Part shown: positions 1 to 7,492 of the stretch, one piece after another
Numbering within the stretch: position 1 is the stretch's first letter
Layout: every line of letters begins with the position of its first letter
The notes under the pieces: generated by a model
What the model was told of the DNA's origin: nothing
Database searches by the model: none
The model's input: only the letters and a program-made list of their open reading frames with translations
From: Pseudalkalibacillus hwajinpoensis
GTDB taxonomy: Bacteria; Bacillota; Bacilli; Bacillales; Guptibacillaceae
Assembly (NCBI RefSeq): GCF_039851965.1
Contig: NZ_CP156674.1
Coordinates: forward strand, 1,550,001-1,614,000
Direction: 5' to 3'
Length of the DNA stretch: 64,000 bases
Translations under genes and position numbers: made by a program

Positions 1-294
1 TGAAATAATAGACTGCATACCTGAACCACACAGTCGGTTAACTGTAAGAGCGGGACTTGCGATAGGAACGCCAGCGCCTAGAGCAATGTGACGTGCGAGA
101 TATGAGGCATTCGATGTTGAGTGGATGACATTTCCCATAACCGATAAATCGATTTCTTCTGCATCAACACCGCTTTTCTTCAGAGCTTCCTTACTCGCCG
201 TTATTCCTAAATCTGTCGGACTAACATCTTTAAGCGATCCCCCGAATGTTCCAAACGGTGTTCGTGCACCTTCTAAAATAAAAACATCTCTCAT
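1..294 (-). CDS. Acetyl-CoA acetyltransferase (thiolase), N-terminal part, cut by window edge
   Basis: The first 98 codons of a thiolase, read leftward and leaving the window at base 1. It opens MRDVFILEGARTPFG, the classic thiolase N-terminus, and the acylated cysteine motif NRLCGSG is present near residue 90. The ATG at 294 follows a GGAGGGAG ribosome binding site. It is last of the visible genes of the ketone-body operon, 88 bases after the hydroxybutyrate dehydrogenase, so it probably cleaves acetoacetyl-CoA made by the CoA-transferase into two acetyl-CoA. The family is certain; the direction of the reaction in the cell is inferred from the neighbours. Confidence 0.9.
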   Translation of the reverse strand, partial: MRDVFILEGARTPFGTFGGSLKDVSPTDLGITASKEALKKSGVDAEEIDLSVMGNVIHSTSNASYLARHIALGAGVPIASPALTVNRLCGSGMQSIIS

Positions 295-382
295 GTTTCT
301 CCCTCCATTCCTCTCTATTTTACAAATAAAAGGAAAACGTTTACAAGCCTAACACCAAAGCGGACAGTGTGGAAGCTTTACT

Positions 383-1150
383 TTATTGAGCCGTATACCC
401 TCCATCAATAACCACCGCCTGCCCTGTGACCCCTCCTGCTTTATCACTGGCCAAAAACATCGTATAGTCGGCAATTTCCTCAACCGAGAGAAGCCGTCTC
501 TGAGGTACAAGGGGATAAATTACTTCCTCAAGCACTCGTTCAAGCGCAACGCCTCTACTTTTTGCGAGGTCTTCAAGCTGCCCTCTTACAAGTGGTGTAT
601 CCACGTAGCCCGGGCACACCGCGTTAACTGTAACGCCATATTCAGCCCCTTCAAGCGCCGCAACTTTTGTAAGCCCAATAACCCCATGCTTTGCACTATT
701 GTATGCAGCTTTTCCTGAGAACCCGACAAGCCCATTAATTGAAGACATGTTAATAATGCGACCAGACTTCTGCTTCTTCATGATTGGAAAAACAAGTTTT
801 GTCGCGATAAAAGGAGCCACAAGCATGACTTTCGTTAGGAGCTCAAATTTCTCGGTTGGAAAAGATTCGATAGTCGAGACGTGCTGAAGCCCAGCATTGT
901 TAATGAGAACATCTACCCGTTCAAACTGAACCATTGTTTGATTAAATAATGCTTCTACTTCGCTTTCTTTGGTTACATCACAGCGAAGTCCGATTGCACC
1001 GTTCAATTCAGATGCCACTTGCTTTACTTTTTCCTCATCCAAATCACTCAGCACAACCCTTGCACCATTTTCTGCGAAAACCGTAGCCATTTCTTTACCG
1101 ATGCCACTTGCCGCCCCAGTGATGATGACAACCTTATCTTTAACGTCCAA
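383..1150 (-). CDS. 3-hydroxybutyrate dehydrogenase (short-chain dehydrogenase)
   Basis: A 255-residue SDR enzyme that probably oxidises D-3-hydroxybutyrate to acetoacetate with NAD. Visible are the TGAASGIG cofactor loop (residues 11-18), NNAG (85-88), catalytic Ser137, and Tyr150/Lys154 in YNSAKHG. Length and the AVVIDGGYTAQ-type end fit the BdhA/YxjF group. The start is a TTG behind GGAGGAAGTGG. It sits 20 bases after the GntP-type permease, in the same order as the B. subtilis yxjC-scoA-scoB-yxjF set. The substrate rests on that context, because SDR motifs alone do not fix specificity. Confidence 0.86.
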   Translation of the reverse strand: MDVKDKVVIITGAASGIGKEMATVFAENGARVVLSDLDEEKVKQVASELNGAIGLRCDVTKESEVEALFNQTMVQFERVDVLINNAGLQHVSTIESFPTEKFELLTKVMLVAPFIATKLVFPIMKKQKSGRIINMSSINGLVGFSGKAAYNSAKHGVIGLTKVAALEGAEYGVTVNAVCPGYVDTPLVRGQLEDLAKSRGVALERVLEEVIYPLVPQRRLLSVEEIADYTMFLASDKAGGVTGQAVVIDGGYTAQ

Positions 1151-1170
1151 ACCACTTCCTCCTTATTACA

Positions 1171-2490
1171 TTAGATTCCAAGTCCAAGACTGAATAACAC
1201 AATTGCAAGGGCTAGACCAATAAGTGGGACAATAACTGTTAACGCTCCCACTGCACCGTAGGCATCCTGATGTGATTCTCCACAAATGGCACGTATTGTT
1301 GTAACGACATAGCCATTATGAGGTAAGGAATCAAGAGCGCCTGACGAAATTGCAATCGTACGGTGAAGGGCTTCAGGATTTACACCTGCATCGATATAAT
1401 GTGGTGCAATAATAGGTAAGGCAATAACCTGACCTCCAGATGCGGACCCCGTTAAACCTGCAATGACGCTTACGGCTATCGCTCCCCCGATAAGTGGGCT
1501 ACCTGGAATGCCTGTCATAAAATCAACAGCCGTTTCAAATGCAGGAACAGCTTTCGCAACACCGCCGAAACCAACAACAGCTGCTGTATTACCAATCGCA
1601 ATGAGTGCGCCTAATGTTCCATCAGAGACCGCACGCCCGAAGTTCGCAAAGTATTTTCTGTTAAGTAAATAGGTCGCTATAATCCCACCGAGTAATGCAA
1701 TAATAAGCGCTGATTGTTTTAAGCTATCGTGGAAAATGAAGGAAATAATTAATACAATAACGAGCGGAACGAGTCCCAATAAAGGATTTGGAAGTGGACG
1801 ATTTTCAACTTCTGGATCTTCTTTACGAGACTCAAACCGCTCTCCTTTTGCAACAGCTTTTGTAATCATTCGCTTAAGCCACCAGTAACCAAATAAAGCC
1901 ATGAATACAGCAACAATTAAGCTAACTTCCCATCCTGCATATGGGCTGGTATTTAAATACTCAATGGGAATCCAGTTCTGGATTTCAGGTGAACCTGCAG
2001 ATGTCATCGTGAACGTAACCGAACCAAATGCTAGTGCAGCCGGTATGAATCGACGCGGTAAATCCGCCTGCTTAAATAAACTAACCGCCATCGGATAAAC
2101 AGAGAAAGCAACAACGAAGAGACTAACCCCACCGTAAGTTAAGATCGCACAGGCAAGGACGATTGCAAGAACAGCCTGTTTTAATCCAAGCTTCTCTACT
2201 ACCCACTTCGAGACACTATCGGCAGCACCGCTATCTTCCATCACTTTTCCGAAAATAGCTCCAAGTAAAAACATTGGAAACCAGGCTGCAACAAATCCCG
2301 AGAAACCACCCATATAGTTTCCAACGAAATTCGGTGCCCCTTCCGAAACGAGCTGTGGAAAGAGTGGCAATCCGCTTAGAACGGCTACTACAACGGCACA
2401 AAGCGGACCTGCTACAAGCAAGTTCATTCCTTTCATCGTGAGATAAATAAGCAGAAATAACCCGCCAATTAATCCAATCATACTTAACAT
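1171..2490 (-). CDS. GntP-family permease, probably for 3-hydroxybutyrate or acetoacetate
   Basis: A 439-residue integral membrane protein with about a dozen hydrophobic segments and the glycine/serine-rich stretches of the GntP/ArsB-like ion transporter group, for example GLTGSASGGQ and ISSGALDSLPHNG. It resembles YxjC of B. subtilis in size and setting. AAGGAGG stands before the ATG. It lies 15 bases after scoB and is followed by the dehydrogenase, so uptake of a short hydroxy- or keto-acid is the likely job. The family members also carry gluconate, hence the substrate is an inference from the operon. Confidence 0.82.
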   Translation of the reverse strand: MLSMIGLIGGLFLLIYLTMKGMNLLVAGPLCAVVVAVLSGLPLFPQLVSEGAPNFVGNYMGGFSGFVAAWFPMFLLGAIFGKVMEDSGAADSVSKWVVEKLGLKQAVLAIVLACAILTYGGVSLFVVAFSVYPMAVSLFKQADLPRRFIPAALAFGSVTFTMTSAGSPEIQNWIPIEYLNTSPYAGWEVSLIVAVFMALFGYWWLKRMITKAVAKGERFESRKEDPEVENRPLPNPLLGLVPLVIVLIISFIFHDSLKQSALIIALLGGIIATYLLNRKYFANFGRAVSDGTLGALIAIGNTAAVVGFGGVAKAVPAFETAVDFMTGIPGSPLIGGAIAVSVIAGLTGSASGGQVIALPIIAPHYIDAGVNPEALHRTIAISSGALDSLPHNGYVVTTIRAICGESHQDAYGAVGALTVIVPLIGLALAIVLFSLGLGI

Positions 2491-2505
2491 TGTGGTTCCT
2501 CCTTT

Positions 2506-3174
2506 TTAGTACGCATCATACCGAACCTCCGATGGTACAATGATTTCTGGTTCAGTTGAATTCTTTATCTCTTCTAAGGTAAAGCCAGAAGCAATTTCTC
2601 GAACAAGAAGACCCTCATCTGTTACATCCAGTACTGCACGGTCTGTAATAATACGTTTCACAACAGCTTTACCTGTTAAAGGAAGCGAGCATTTTTCTAC
2701 AATTTTAGGAGCACCGTTTTTGCTAACATGATCCATGATCACGATGATTTTCTTAGCTCCATGTACGAGATCCATAGCACCGCCCATTCCTTTAATCATT
2801 TTTCCAGGAATCATCCAGTTTGCAAGGTCACCCTGCACAGATACTTCCATACCACCGAGTATCGCAAGGTCAATGTGACCTCCCCGGATCATTCCGAAAG
2901 ATTCGGCGCTATCGAAATAGGAAGCCCCTTTTATCGCCGTTACTGTTTCTTTTCCTGCATTAATTAAATCAGGATCTACGTCACCTTCCTCTGGGTATTC
3001 TCCAATGCCTAGAAGACCATTCTCCGACTGAAGGACCACAGTTTTATTTTCAGATATGTAATTGGCAACAAGAGTTGGGATTCCGATCCCAAGATTGACA
3101 TAGTAACCGCTTTCGATTTCTTGTTCAGCTCTGCTAGCGATTCGTTCTCTCACGTTGTTTTTGATCGTTTTCAT
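2506..3174 (-). CDS. scoB: Succinyl-CoA:3-ketoacid CoA-transferase subunit B
   Basis: The beta subunit of the two-chain CoA-transferase that moves CoA from succinyl-CoA to acetoacetate. It carries the family motif SENGLLGIG with the catalytic glutamate near residue 51, and the GGHIDLAILGG stretch. The 222-residue reading begins at ATG 3174, which has GGAGAG at good spacing; a TTG two codons earlier sits too close to the same site. It lies a few bases after scoA, and the two are surely translated together. Confidence 0.93.
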   Translation of the reverse strand: MKTIKNNVRERIASRAEQEIESGYYVNLGIGIPTLVANYISENKTVVLQSENGLLGIGEYPEEGDVDPDLINAGKETVTAIKGASYFDSAESFGMIRGGHIDLAILGGMEVSVQGDLANWMIPGKMIKGMGGAMDLVHGAKKIIVIMDHVSKNGAPKIVEKCSLPLTGKAVVKRIITDRAVLDVTDEGLLVREIASGFTLEEIKNSTEPEIIVPSEVRYDAY

Positions 3175-3186
3175 TCCCAATCTCTC

Positions 3187-3882
3187 CTATCCATTTCGAA
3201 CTGTTTTTCGCTCGATTCTCTTTTCCTGTGCTCCTTCAAGTAAACCCTGAACGTAAATCCCTGGCGTATGAATATGATCTGGTTCTAATTCCCCAGTATC
3301 AACTAATTTTTCTACTTCTGCTAACGTTACTTTTCCGGCAGCTGCGATCATTGGATTAAAATTGCGTGCTGTTTTGTTGTAGACTAGATTTCCCATCTCA
3401 TCTGACTTAAAAGCCCTCACAAGACTGTAATCCGCCTGAAGTGCTTTTTCTAAGACATATTCTTTGCCATCAAACACTCTAGTTTCTTTCCCATCTGCTA
3501 CCTGGGTCCCAACTCCTGCTGGTGTGTAAAATGCAAGTATTCCGGCTCCACCTGCTCTAATTCGTTCAGCAAGCGTTCCTTGGGGAATCAATTCAACTTC
3601 AAGTTCACCCGATAAAACCTGACGTTCAAATTCTTTATTTTCTCCAACATAAGATCCGATCATCTTCTTGATTTGATGATTTTTAAGAAGTAGCCCTAGT
3701 CCCCACTCATCAACACCACAATTATTAGAAATAATCGTCAGATCTTTCACTCCTGACTCAACCAATCCAAGAATCATTTGTTCCGGTATACCGACTAAAC
3801 CAAATCCACCGACCATTAACGTAGATCCATCAGCAATCTCTTTCACTGCATCGAACCCATTCACAAAATGTTCTTTCATCAT
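3187..3882 (-). CDS. scoA: Succinyl-CoA:3-ketoacid CoA-transferase subunit A
   Basis: The alpha subunit, 231 residues, first gene of the operon. It shows GGFGLVGIPE near residue 26 and ISNNCG near residue 52, and ends in the usual basic tail. Two ATG codons in tandem (3882 and 3879) share an AGGAG site, so the start may be three bases shorter. Directly upstream lies a sigma-54 type promoter. Together with scoB it activates acetoacetate for thiolytic cleavage by the downstream thiolase. Confidence 0.93.
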   Translation of the reverse strand: MMKEHFVNGFDAVKEIADGSTLMVGGFGLVGIPEQMILGLVESGVKDLTIISNNCGVDEWGLGLLLKNHQIKKMIGSYVGENKEFERQVLSGELEVELIPQGTLAERIRAGGAGILAFYTPAGVGTQVADGKETRVFDGKEYVLEKALQADYSLVRAFKSDEMGNLVYNKTARNFNPMIAAAGKVTLAEVEKLVDTGELEPDHIHTPGIYVQGLLEGAQEKRIERKTVRNG

Positions 3883-3912
3883 TCCAGCTCCTTTTCATGT
3901 TCACTACTTAAT

Positions 3913-3929
3913 ATGCAAGATCCATGCCA
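3913..3929 (-). promoter_or_regulatory. Sigma-54 (SigL) -24/-12 promoter of the scoA operon
   Basis: On the minus strand the bases read TGGCAT-GGATC-TTGCAT, against the sigma-54 consensus TGGCAC-N5-TTGCW. The invariant GG and GC are twelve bases apart and the element ends about 30 bases before scoA. A sigma-54 activator gene is immediately upstream, which makes this assignment strong. Confidence 0.88.
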
Positions 3930-3949
3930 AATTTCAAAGTTCACAAATA

Positions 3950-3963
3950 TGTAAGCGTTTGCT
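3950..3963 (+). promoter_or_regulatory. cre-like site (CcpA), promoter-proximal
   Basis: TGTAAGCGTTTGCT matches the catabolite-response consensus TGWAANCGNTNWCA except at the last base. It lies about 20 bases upstream of the -24 element, between promoter and putative enhancer sites, where a bound protein could hinder contact of the activator with polymerase. Confidence 0.6.
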
Positions 3964-3994
3964 TGATTGTTCATTCTTCACTTCAATTTTTCTT

Positions 3995-4010
3995 TTCCGT
4001 TATTTCGGAA
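3995..4010. promoter_or_regulatory. Putative activator palindrome, TTCC-N8-GGAA copy 1
   Basis: TTCCG-TTATTT-CGGAA, a 16-base inverted repeat about 70 bases upstream of the -24 box. It shares its outer TTCC and GGAA with two further copies at 4075 and 4095, and is a good candidate for an upstream activator site of the adjacent sigma-54 regulator. Confidence 0.55.
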
Positions 4011-4018
4011 AAATACTA

Positions 4019-4032
4019 TGAAAGCGCTTTAA
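4019..4032 (+). promoter_or_regulatory. cre-like site (CcpA), distal
   Basis: TGAAAGCGCTTTAA differs from the symmetrical cre TGAAAGCGCTTTCA at one base. It lies between activator palindromes 1 and 2, so glucose repression could block enhancer occupancy as well as the promoter-proximal site. Confidence 0.62.
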
Positions 4033-4072
4033 AGAACAGGAGAATCTTGCTTTCTTCCAATATAAATAAAGA

Positions 4073-4112
4073 AATTCCAGAAATCCGGAACGTTTTCCGG
4101 ATTTCTGGAATT
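4073..4112. promoter_or_regulatory. Perfect 18-bp inverted repeat: paired activator sites and/or terminator of the regulator gene
   Basis: Two perfectly complementary 18-base arms (4073-4090 and 4095-4112) with a 4-base loop begin just after the stop codon of the sigma-54 activator gene. Each arm contains its own TTCC-N8-GGAA palindrome (4075-4090, 4095-4110), with starts 20 bases apart, close to two helical turns. There is no long T-run, only TCTTTATTT on the minus strand, so a double enhancer site is at least as likely as a terminator; it may serve as both. Confidence 0.6.
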
Positions 4113-4118
4113 AAATAG

Positions 4119-5462
4119 TTATAGGTTATACTTTTTGATTTTGTCGTATAGGCTCGTTTTACCAATGCCAAGTATTTCAGCCGCGGCCAGTTTATCGTTC
4201 TCACATTGAACAAGCGTTTTGCGAATTGCTTCAGATTCTGCTTCTTCGAGAATTTCCTTCAACTTCCGATCACCTGCCACTATCCCTTCCTTCTCCTTTA
4301 AATAGTCAGGAAGAGAAGCTATATCGACTGTTTCACTTCTTGTTAAATGCACTGAAGCTTCTAACGCATTCTCAAGCTCTCGCGCGTTTCCAGGCCAATT
4401 GTGCTTACGAAGTAACTGTAAGGCATTTTCTTCAATTCTGATCACACGCTTTCCGGCTTTTGCTGCGATTTTTCGCACAAAAGATTCTGCGAGAGGTTTC
4501 ACATCTTGCACACGTTCTCTTAAAGGTGGTATGAGTAATTGAATAACGTTAATCCGATAAAATAAATCTTCTCGAAACCGACGTTCTTCCACCATTGCTT
4601 CTAGAGGACGATTCGTAGCTGCGATAACTCTGACATCAACCTTTTTCGACGATATGCCGCCCACACGCTCTACTTCTCTATCCTGCAGAACGCGCAGTAG
4701 CTTAACCTGCATATTAACAGGCATATCCCCAATTTCATCCAGGAAGATTGTGCCTGTATTTGCTAGCTCAAATTTTCCTGGCTTCCCCCCTTTTTTGGCT
4801 CCTGTAAATGCCCCTTCCTCATAACCAAAGAGCTCGGATTCGAGAAGCTGATCTGGAATTGCACCGCAATTCACTTTAATAAAAGGACGATTACTACGTT
4901 CACTCAATTGATGAATGCTATGGGCAAAGAGCTCTTTACCCGTACCACTCTCACCGCGAATGAGCACCGAGACGTTTCCACTTGCTACCTGCTTCACCTT
5001 CTCTTTTAGACGCTGGATAGACTCTGATAGACCAACAATGTCATAGAGAGAATAACTTGCACCGTTTTCCTTCGCAGAACCACTTCGGTAATACTCAAGC
5101 TCTGATAGCAAAACTTTAATATTTGTATTCATTTGCTTCCATTGTTCAGTATCTCGAAAAATCACTGTCCCAACTGCACCAACTACTTTATTGTTATGAT
5201 AAATGGGAACTCGGTTTGCAACCATATAATTCCCGCGAATATATTGCAAATCAGCAAGCTCCACATTTCCACTTCTAGCGACAATGTGCATCCGCGTGTT
5301 TTCTATTACATCCGTTACATGCATGCCAACAACAGTTGAACTCTCTACTTCAAGAAATTCACAATACGTTTTATTCATATAATCAATGATTCCATCTTTA
5401 TTAACGACTACAAGCCATTCGTAAGCGTTATCAATTATTGATTCCAGCATAGCGCATTTCAT
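4119..5462 (-). CDS. Sigma-54-dependent transcriptional activator (PAS-AAA-Fis HTH)
   Basis: A 447-residue enhancer-binding protein. Residues about 1-110 form a PAS-like sensory domain, 140-375 the AAA+ domain with Walker A GESGTGKE (170-177), the sigma-54 contact loop GAFTGA (217-222) and Walker B TIFLDEIGD (238-246), and the last 45 residues a Fis-type helix-turn-helix. No response-regulator receiver is present, so the signal is probably sensed by the PAS domain itself. It lies directly upstream of and codirectional with the ketone-body operon, whose promoter is of sigma-54 type, and is therefore its likely activator. Similar to the BkdR/RocR/AcoR class; the ligand is unknown. Confidence 0.9.
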   Translation of the reverse strand: MKCAMLESIIDNAYEWLVVVNKDGIIDYMNKTYCEFLEVESSTVVGMHVTDVIENTRMHIVARSGNVELADLQYIRGNYMVANRVPIYHNNKVVGAVGTVIFRDTEQWKQMNTNIKVLLSELEYYRSGSAKENGASYSLYDIVGLSESIQRLKEKVKQVASGNVSVLIRGESGTGKELFAHSIHQLSERSNRPFIKVNCGAIPDQLLESELFGYEEGAFTGAKKGGKPGKFELANTGTIFLDEIGDMPVNMQVKLLRVLQDREVERVGGISSKKVDVRVIAATNRPLEAMVEERRFREDLFYRINVIQLLIPPLRERVQDVKPLAESFVRKIAAKAGKRVIRIEENALQLLRKHNWPGNARELENALEASVHLTRSETVDIASLPDYLKEKEGIVAGDRKLKEILEEAESEAIRKTLVQCENDKLAAAEILGIGKTSLYDKIKKYNL

Positions 5463-5579
5463 CGTAAGACACTCCTTTGTATCCCACCCTTGATTGACCT
5501 TAAAACCTTCACCTCTGATGGAAGTATCACTTATGTTCTACGGTCTATTGTACCATCCCCTCGGAATTGAACATCCAGA

Positions 5580-5613
5580 AAAGCAAAAAGACTGCCAGGC
5601 ACCTTTTTGCTTT
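5580..5613 (-). terminator. Hairpin in the gap after the ABC permease gene
   Basis: AAGCAAAAAG pairs with CTTTTTGCTT, with an inner TGCC-A-GGCA stem. It lies about 90 bases beyond the permease stop and before the next codirectional gene. It may terminate the ABC operon. The stem ends are A/T rather than followed by a free T-run. The rest of the 5463-5703 gap shows nothing else. Confidence 0.45.
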
Positions 5614-5703
5614 CATTGCTTGTTTTTAGCTTCAAGAAGTCTTGCCATTCGATCGTTGCTCGCATGAGAACTCTCAAATATACGAGAAACGATTCCCTTT
5701 CAT

Positions 5704-6564
5704 TCATTCCATTTTCTCTCTTTTACGATTACCCTTCATATTCGGTCGAAGCTTCAAGATACTAACCCAGAGGGAAAGAACAATCATGACAAAACAAATA
5801 CAAAGGTAGCTAACCCAGAGTGGAATGGAAATACCGCTTGATTTAAAAAACTCTTCCTGCATTGTCGGTTCAAATATGGAGAATAGAACTACAGCAGGAT
5901 TAACCATAACAGATAAGTATGGAATTGGGTTTTGACCGGGAATCTGGCCCCCCATATACAACATCTGCATAGAAAACAGAGTGATAAAACCGGTCCCTGC
6001 CGTAAGAAAGAGCGCTGTACCATATGTTGTAATCATTGAAACGATTGTTTTTCGTATTAAGGTCGAAAACATCACCCCGAGGCTACCCAGTGTAAAAATC
6101 GTAACAAGGTAAAGGCCAAATGTAGCGAGCAGCGTTCCCGGAGAAATCCCCCCAAATAGAAACACAATGCTATACAGAGGAAGCGAAGCAACTATAATCA
6201 AGAGTAAAAAGGAAGTAGAAGAAAGTAGCTTCCCTAAAATAATGCTTGTTGATGATTGTTTGGTCGTAAGAAGCATATTTAGCGTTTGTCGTTCGCGCTC
6301 ACCACTAATGACGCCTGCGGTTAATCCCGGGGTCATAAACATGATTAGTGCAAGCTGTACCATTGAAAGAACGATAAACATGTAGCGACTTTCTTCCGGT
6401 CTGAAATAACCCATTTGTGTATTTATTGAGGTTAAATAAATAAACCCAATTCCAATACCACCTAGAACGAACAAATAGATCAGAATACCAAGGTAGCTTT
6501 TAAAAGACCGAAGTCTGAGCTTAAATTCTTTGTTCAGGACTGGATTAAGGAGAAAGGATTTCAC
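5704..6564 (-). CDS. ABC-2 type transporter permease
   Basis: A 286-residue membrane protein with six hydrophobic segments and the ABC-2 signature stretch GLTAGVISGERERQTLNMLLTT (in two pieces near residues 82-105), where the conserved ERE and the following hydrophobic helix are clear. It starts one base after the stop of the ATPase gene, so the pair forms an exporter. Substrate is unknown; homologous sets in Bacillus carry a large membrane-anchored third protein, as here. Confidence 0.85.
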   Translation of the reverse strand: MKSFLLNPVLNKEFKLRLRSFKSYLGILIYLFVLGGIGIGFIYLTSINTQMGYFRPEESRYMFIVLSMVQLALIMFMTPGLTAGVISGERERQTLNMLLTTKQSSTSIILGKLLSSTSFLLLIIVASLPLYSIVFLFGGISPGTLLATFGLYLVTIFTLGSLGVMFSTLIRKTIVSMITTYGTALFLTAGTGFITLFSMQMLYMGGQIPGQNPIPYLSVMVNPAVVLFSIFEPTMQEEFFKSSGISIPLWVSYLCICFVMIVLSLWVSILKLRPNMKGNRKREKME

Positions 6565-6565
6565 G

Positions 6566-7492
6566 TTATTCCACCCCTTTCGTTATTTCCATAAAGATAT
6601 CTTCAAGATCCGTTTGTTCTTCTGTAAAACTTAGAATGGGGAGCTTCATGTCGAGGGCTTCTTTAAGTAGCATCACCTGTTCCTCATCGCTTCCGTTAAA
6701 GCCAAAATGAATCTCTCCTGCTCCGTATTTAATAACGTCAACTGCCAGATGGTGGTTCTCGAAGAAGTGCATTGCTGCTTCCAAATCATGCTGCACTCTC
6801 ACGATGAGCAGTTTATTCGCTCGCAGCTGCTGTTGAATCGTAGCAACAGATCCTGTAGCAACCAGTTTCCCATTCTCAATCACTCCCAGTGCATCACACA
6901 TTTCAGAAAGCTCTGGTAGAATGTGGGAGGAAATTAAGATTGTTTTTCCCATTGATTTCAATCCCTTAAGAATATCTCGCATTTCTACCCTTGCTCTCGG
7001 ATCTAATCCTGAAGCAGGTTCATCTAATATCAGTACCTCTGGGTCATGAATCAGACACCTAGCAAGACAAAGACGCTGTTTCATTCCTCTTGAAAGCAGA
7101 TCAACGTACGTATCTTTTTTACTCGCTAAGTTAACCAGCTCAAGCAGTTGTGGAATTAATACTTCTCGCTCTTTTGCCGAAATGCTATAGCTCGCTCCAA
7201 AGAAGTCAAGGTATTCTCCCGCTTTAAATGTGTCATACACCCCAAAGAAGTCTGGCATATACCCGATGAACTCCCTTACTTTTGCTGGATTCTGCGTGAT
7301 ATCCACTCCATTGATATAAGCTGTTCCACTGGTGGGTGCTAATAGGGTTGCCAGAATCGAAAATGTGGTCGACTTCCCTGCACCATTCGGACCAACGACA
7401 CCAAAAACAGTACCCTTCTCAATCGTAAGGTTCATCTGGTCAAGCGCTGTGAACGTTCCGTATCGTTTCGTTAAATTAACAATATCAATCAC
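6566..7492 (-). CDS. ABC transporter ATP-binding protein
   Basis: A 308-residue ATPase with Walker A GPNGAGKS (34-41), a signature region LLSRGMKQRLCLARCL and Walker B LILDEPASGLD. The extra C-terminal 80 residues are typical of ABC-2 exporters of the CcmA/DrrA type. Its ATG lies inside the end of the preceding gene (8-base overlap), and the permease follows one base after its stop: translational coupling of the whole unit. Confidence 0.92.
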   Translation of the reverse strand: MIDIVNLTKRYGTFTALDQMNLTIEKGTVFGVVGPNGAGKSTTFSILATLLAPTSGTAYINGVDITQNPAKVREFIGYMPDFFGVYDTFKAGEYLDFFGASYSISAKEREVLIPQLLELVNLASKKDTYVDLLSRGMKQRLCLARCLIHDPEVLILDEPASGLDPRARVEMRDILKGLKSMGKTILISSHILPELSEMCDALGVIENGKLVATGSVATIQQQLRANKLLIVRVQHDLEAAMHFFENHHLAVDVIKYGAGEIHFGFNGSDEEQVMLLKEALDMKLPILSFTEEQTDLEDIFMEITKGVE

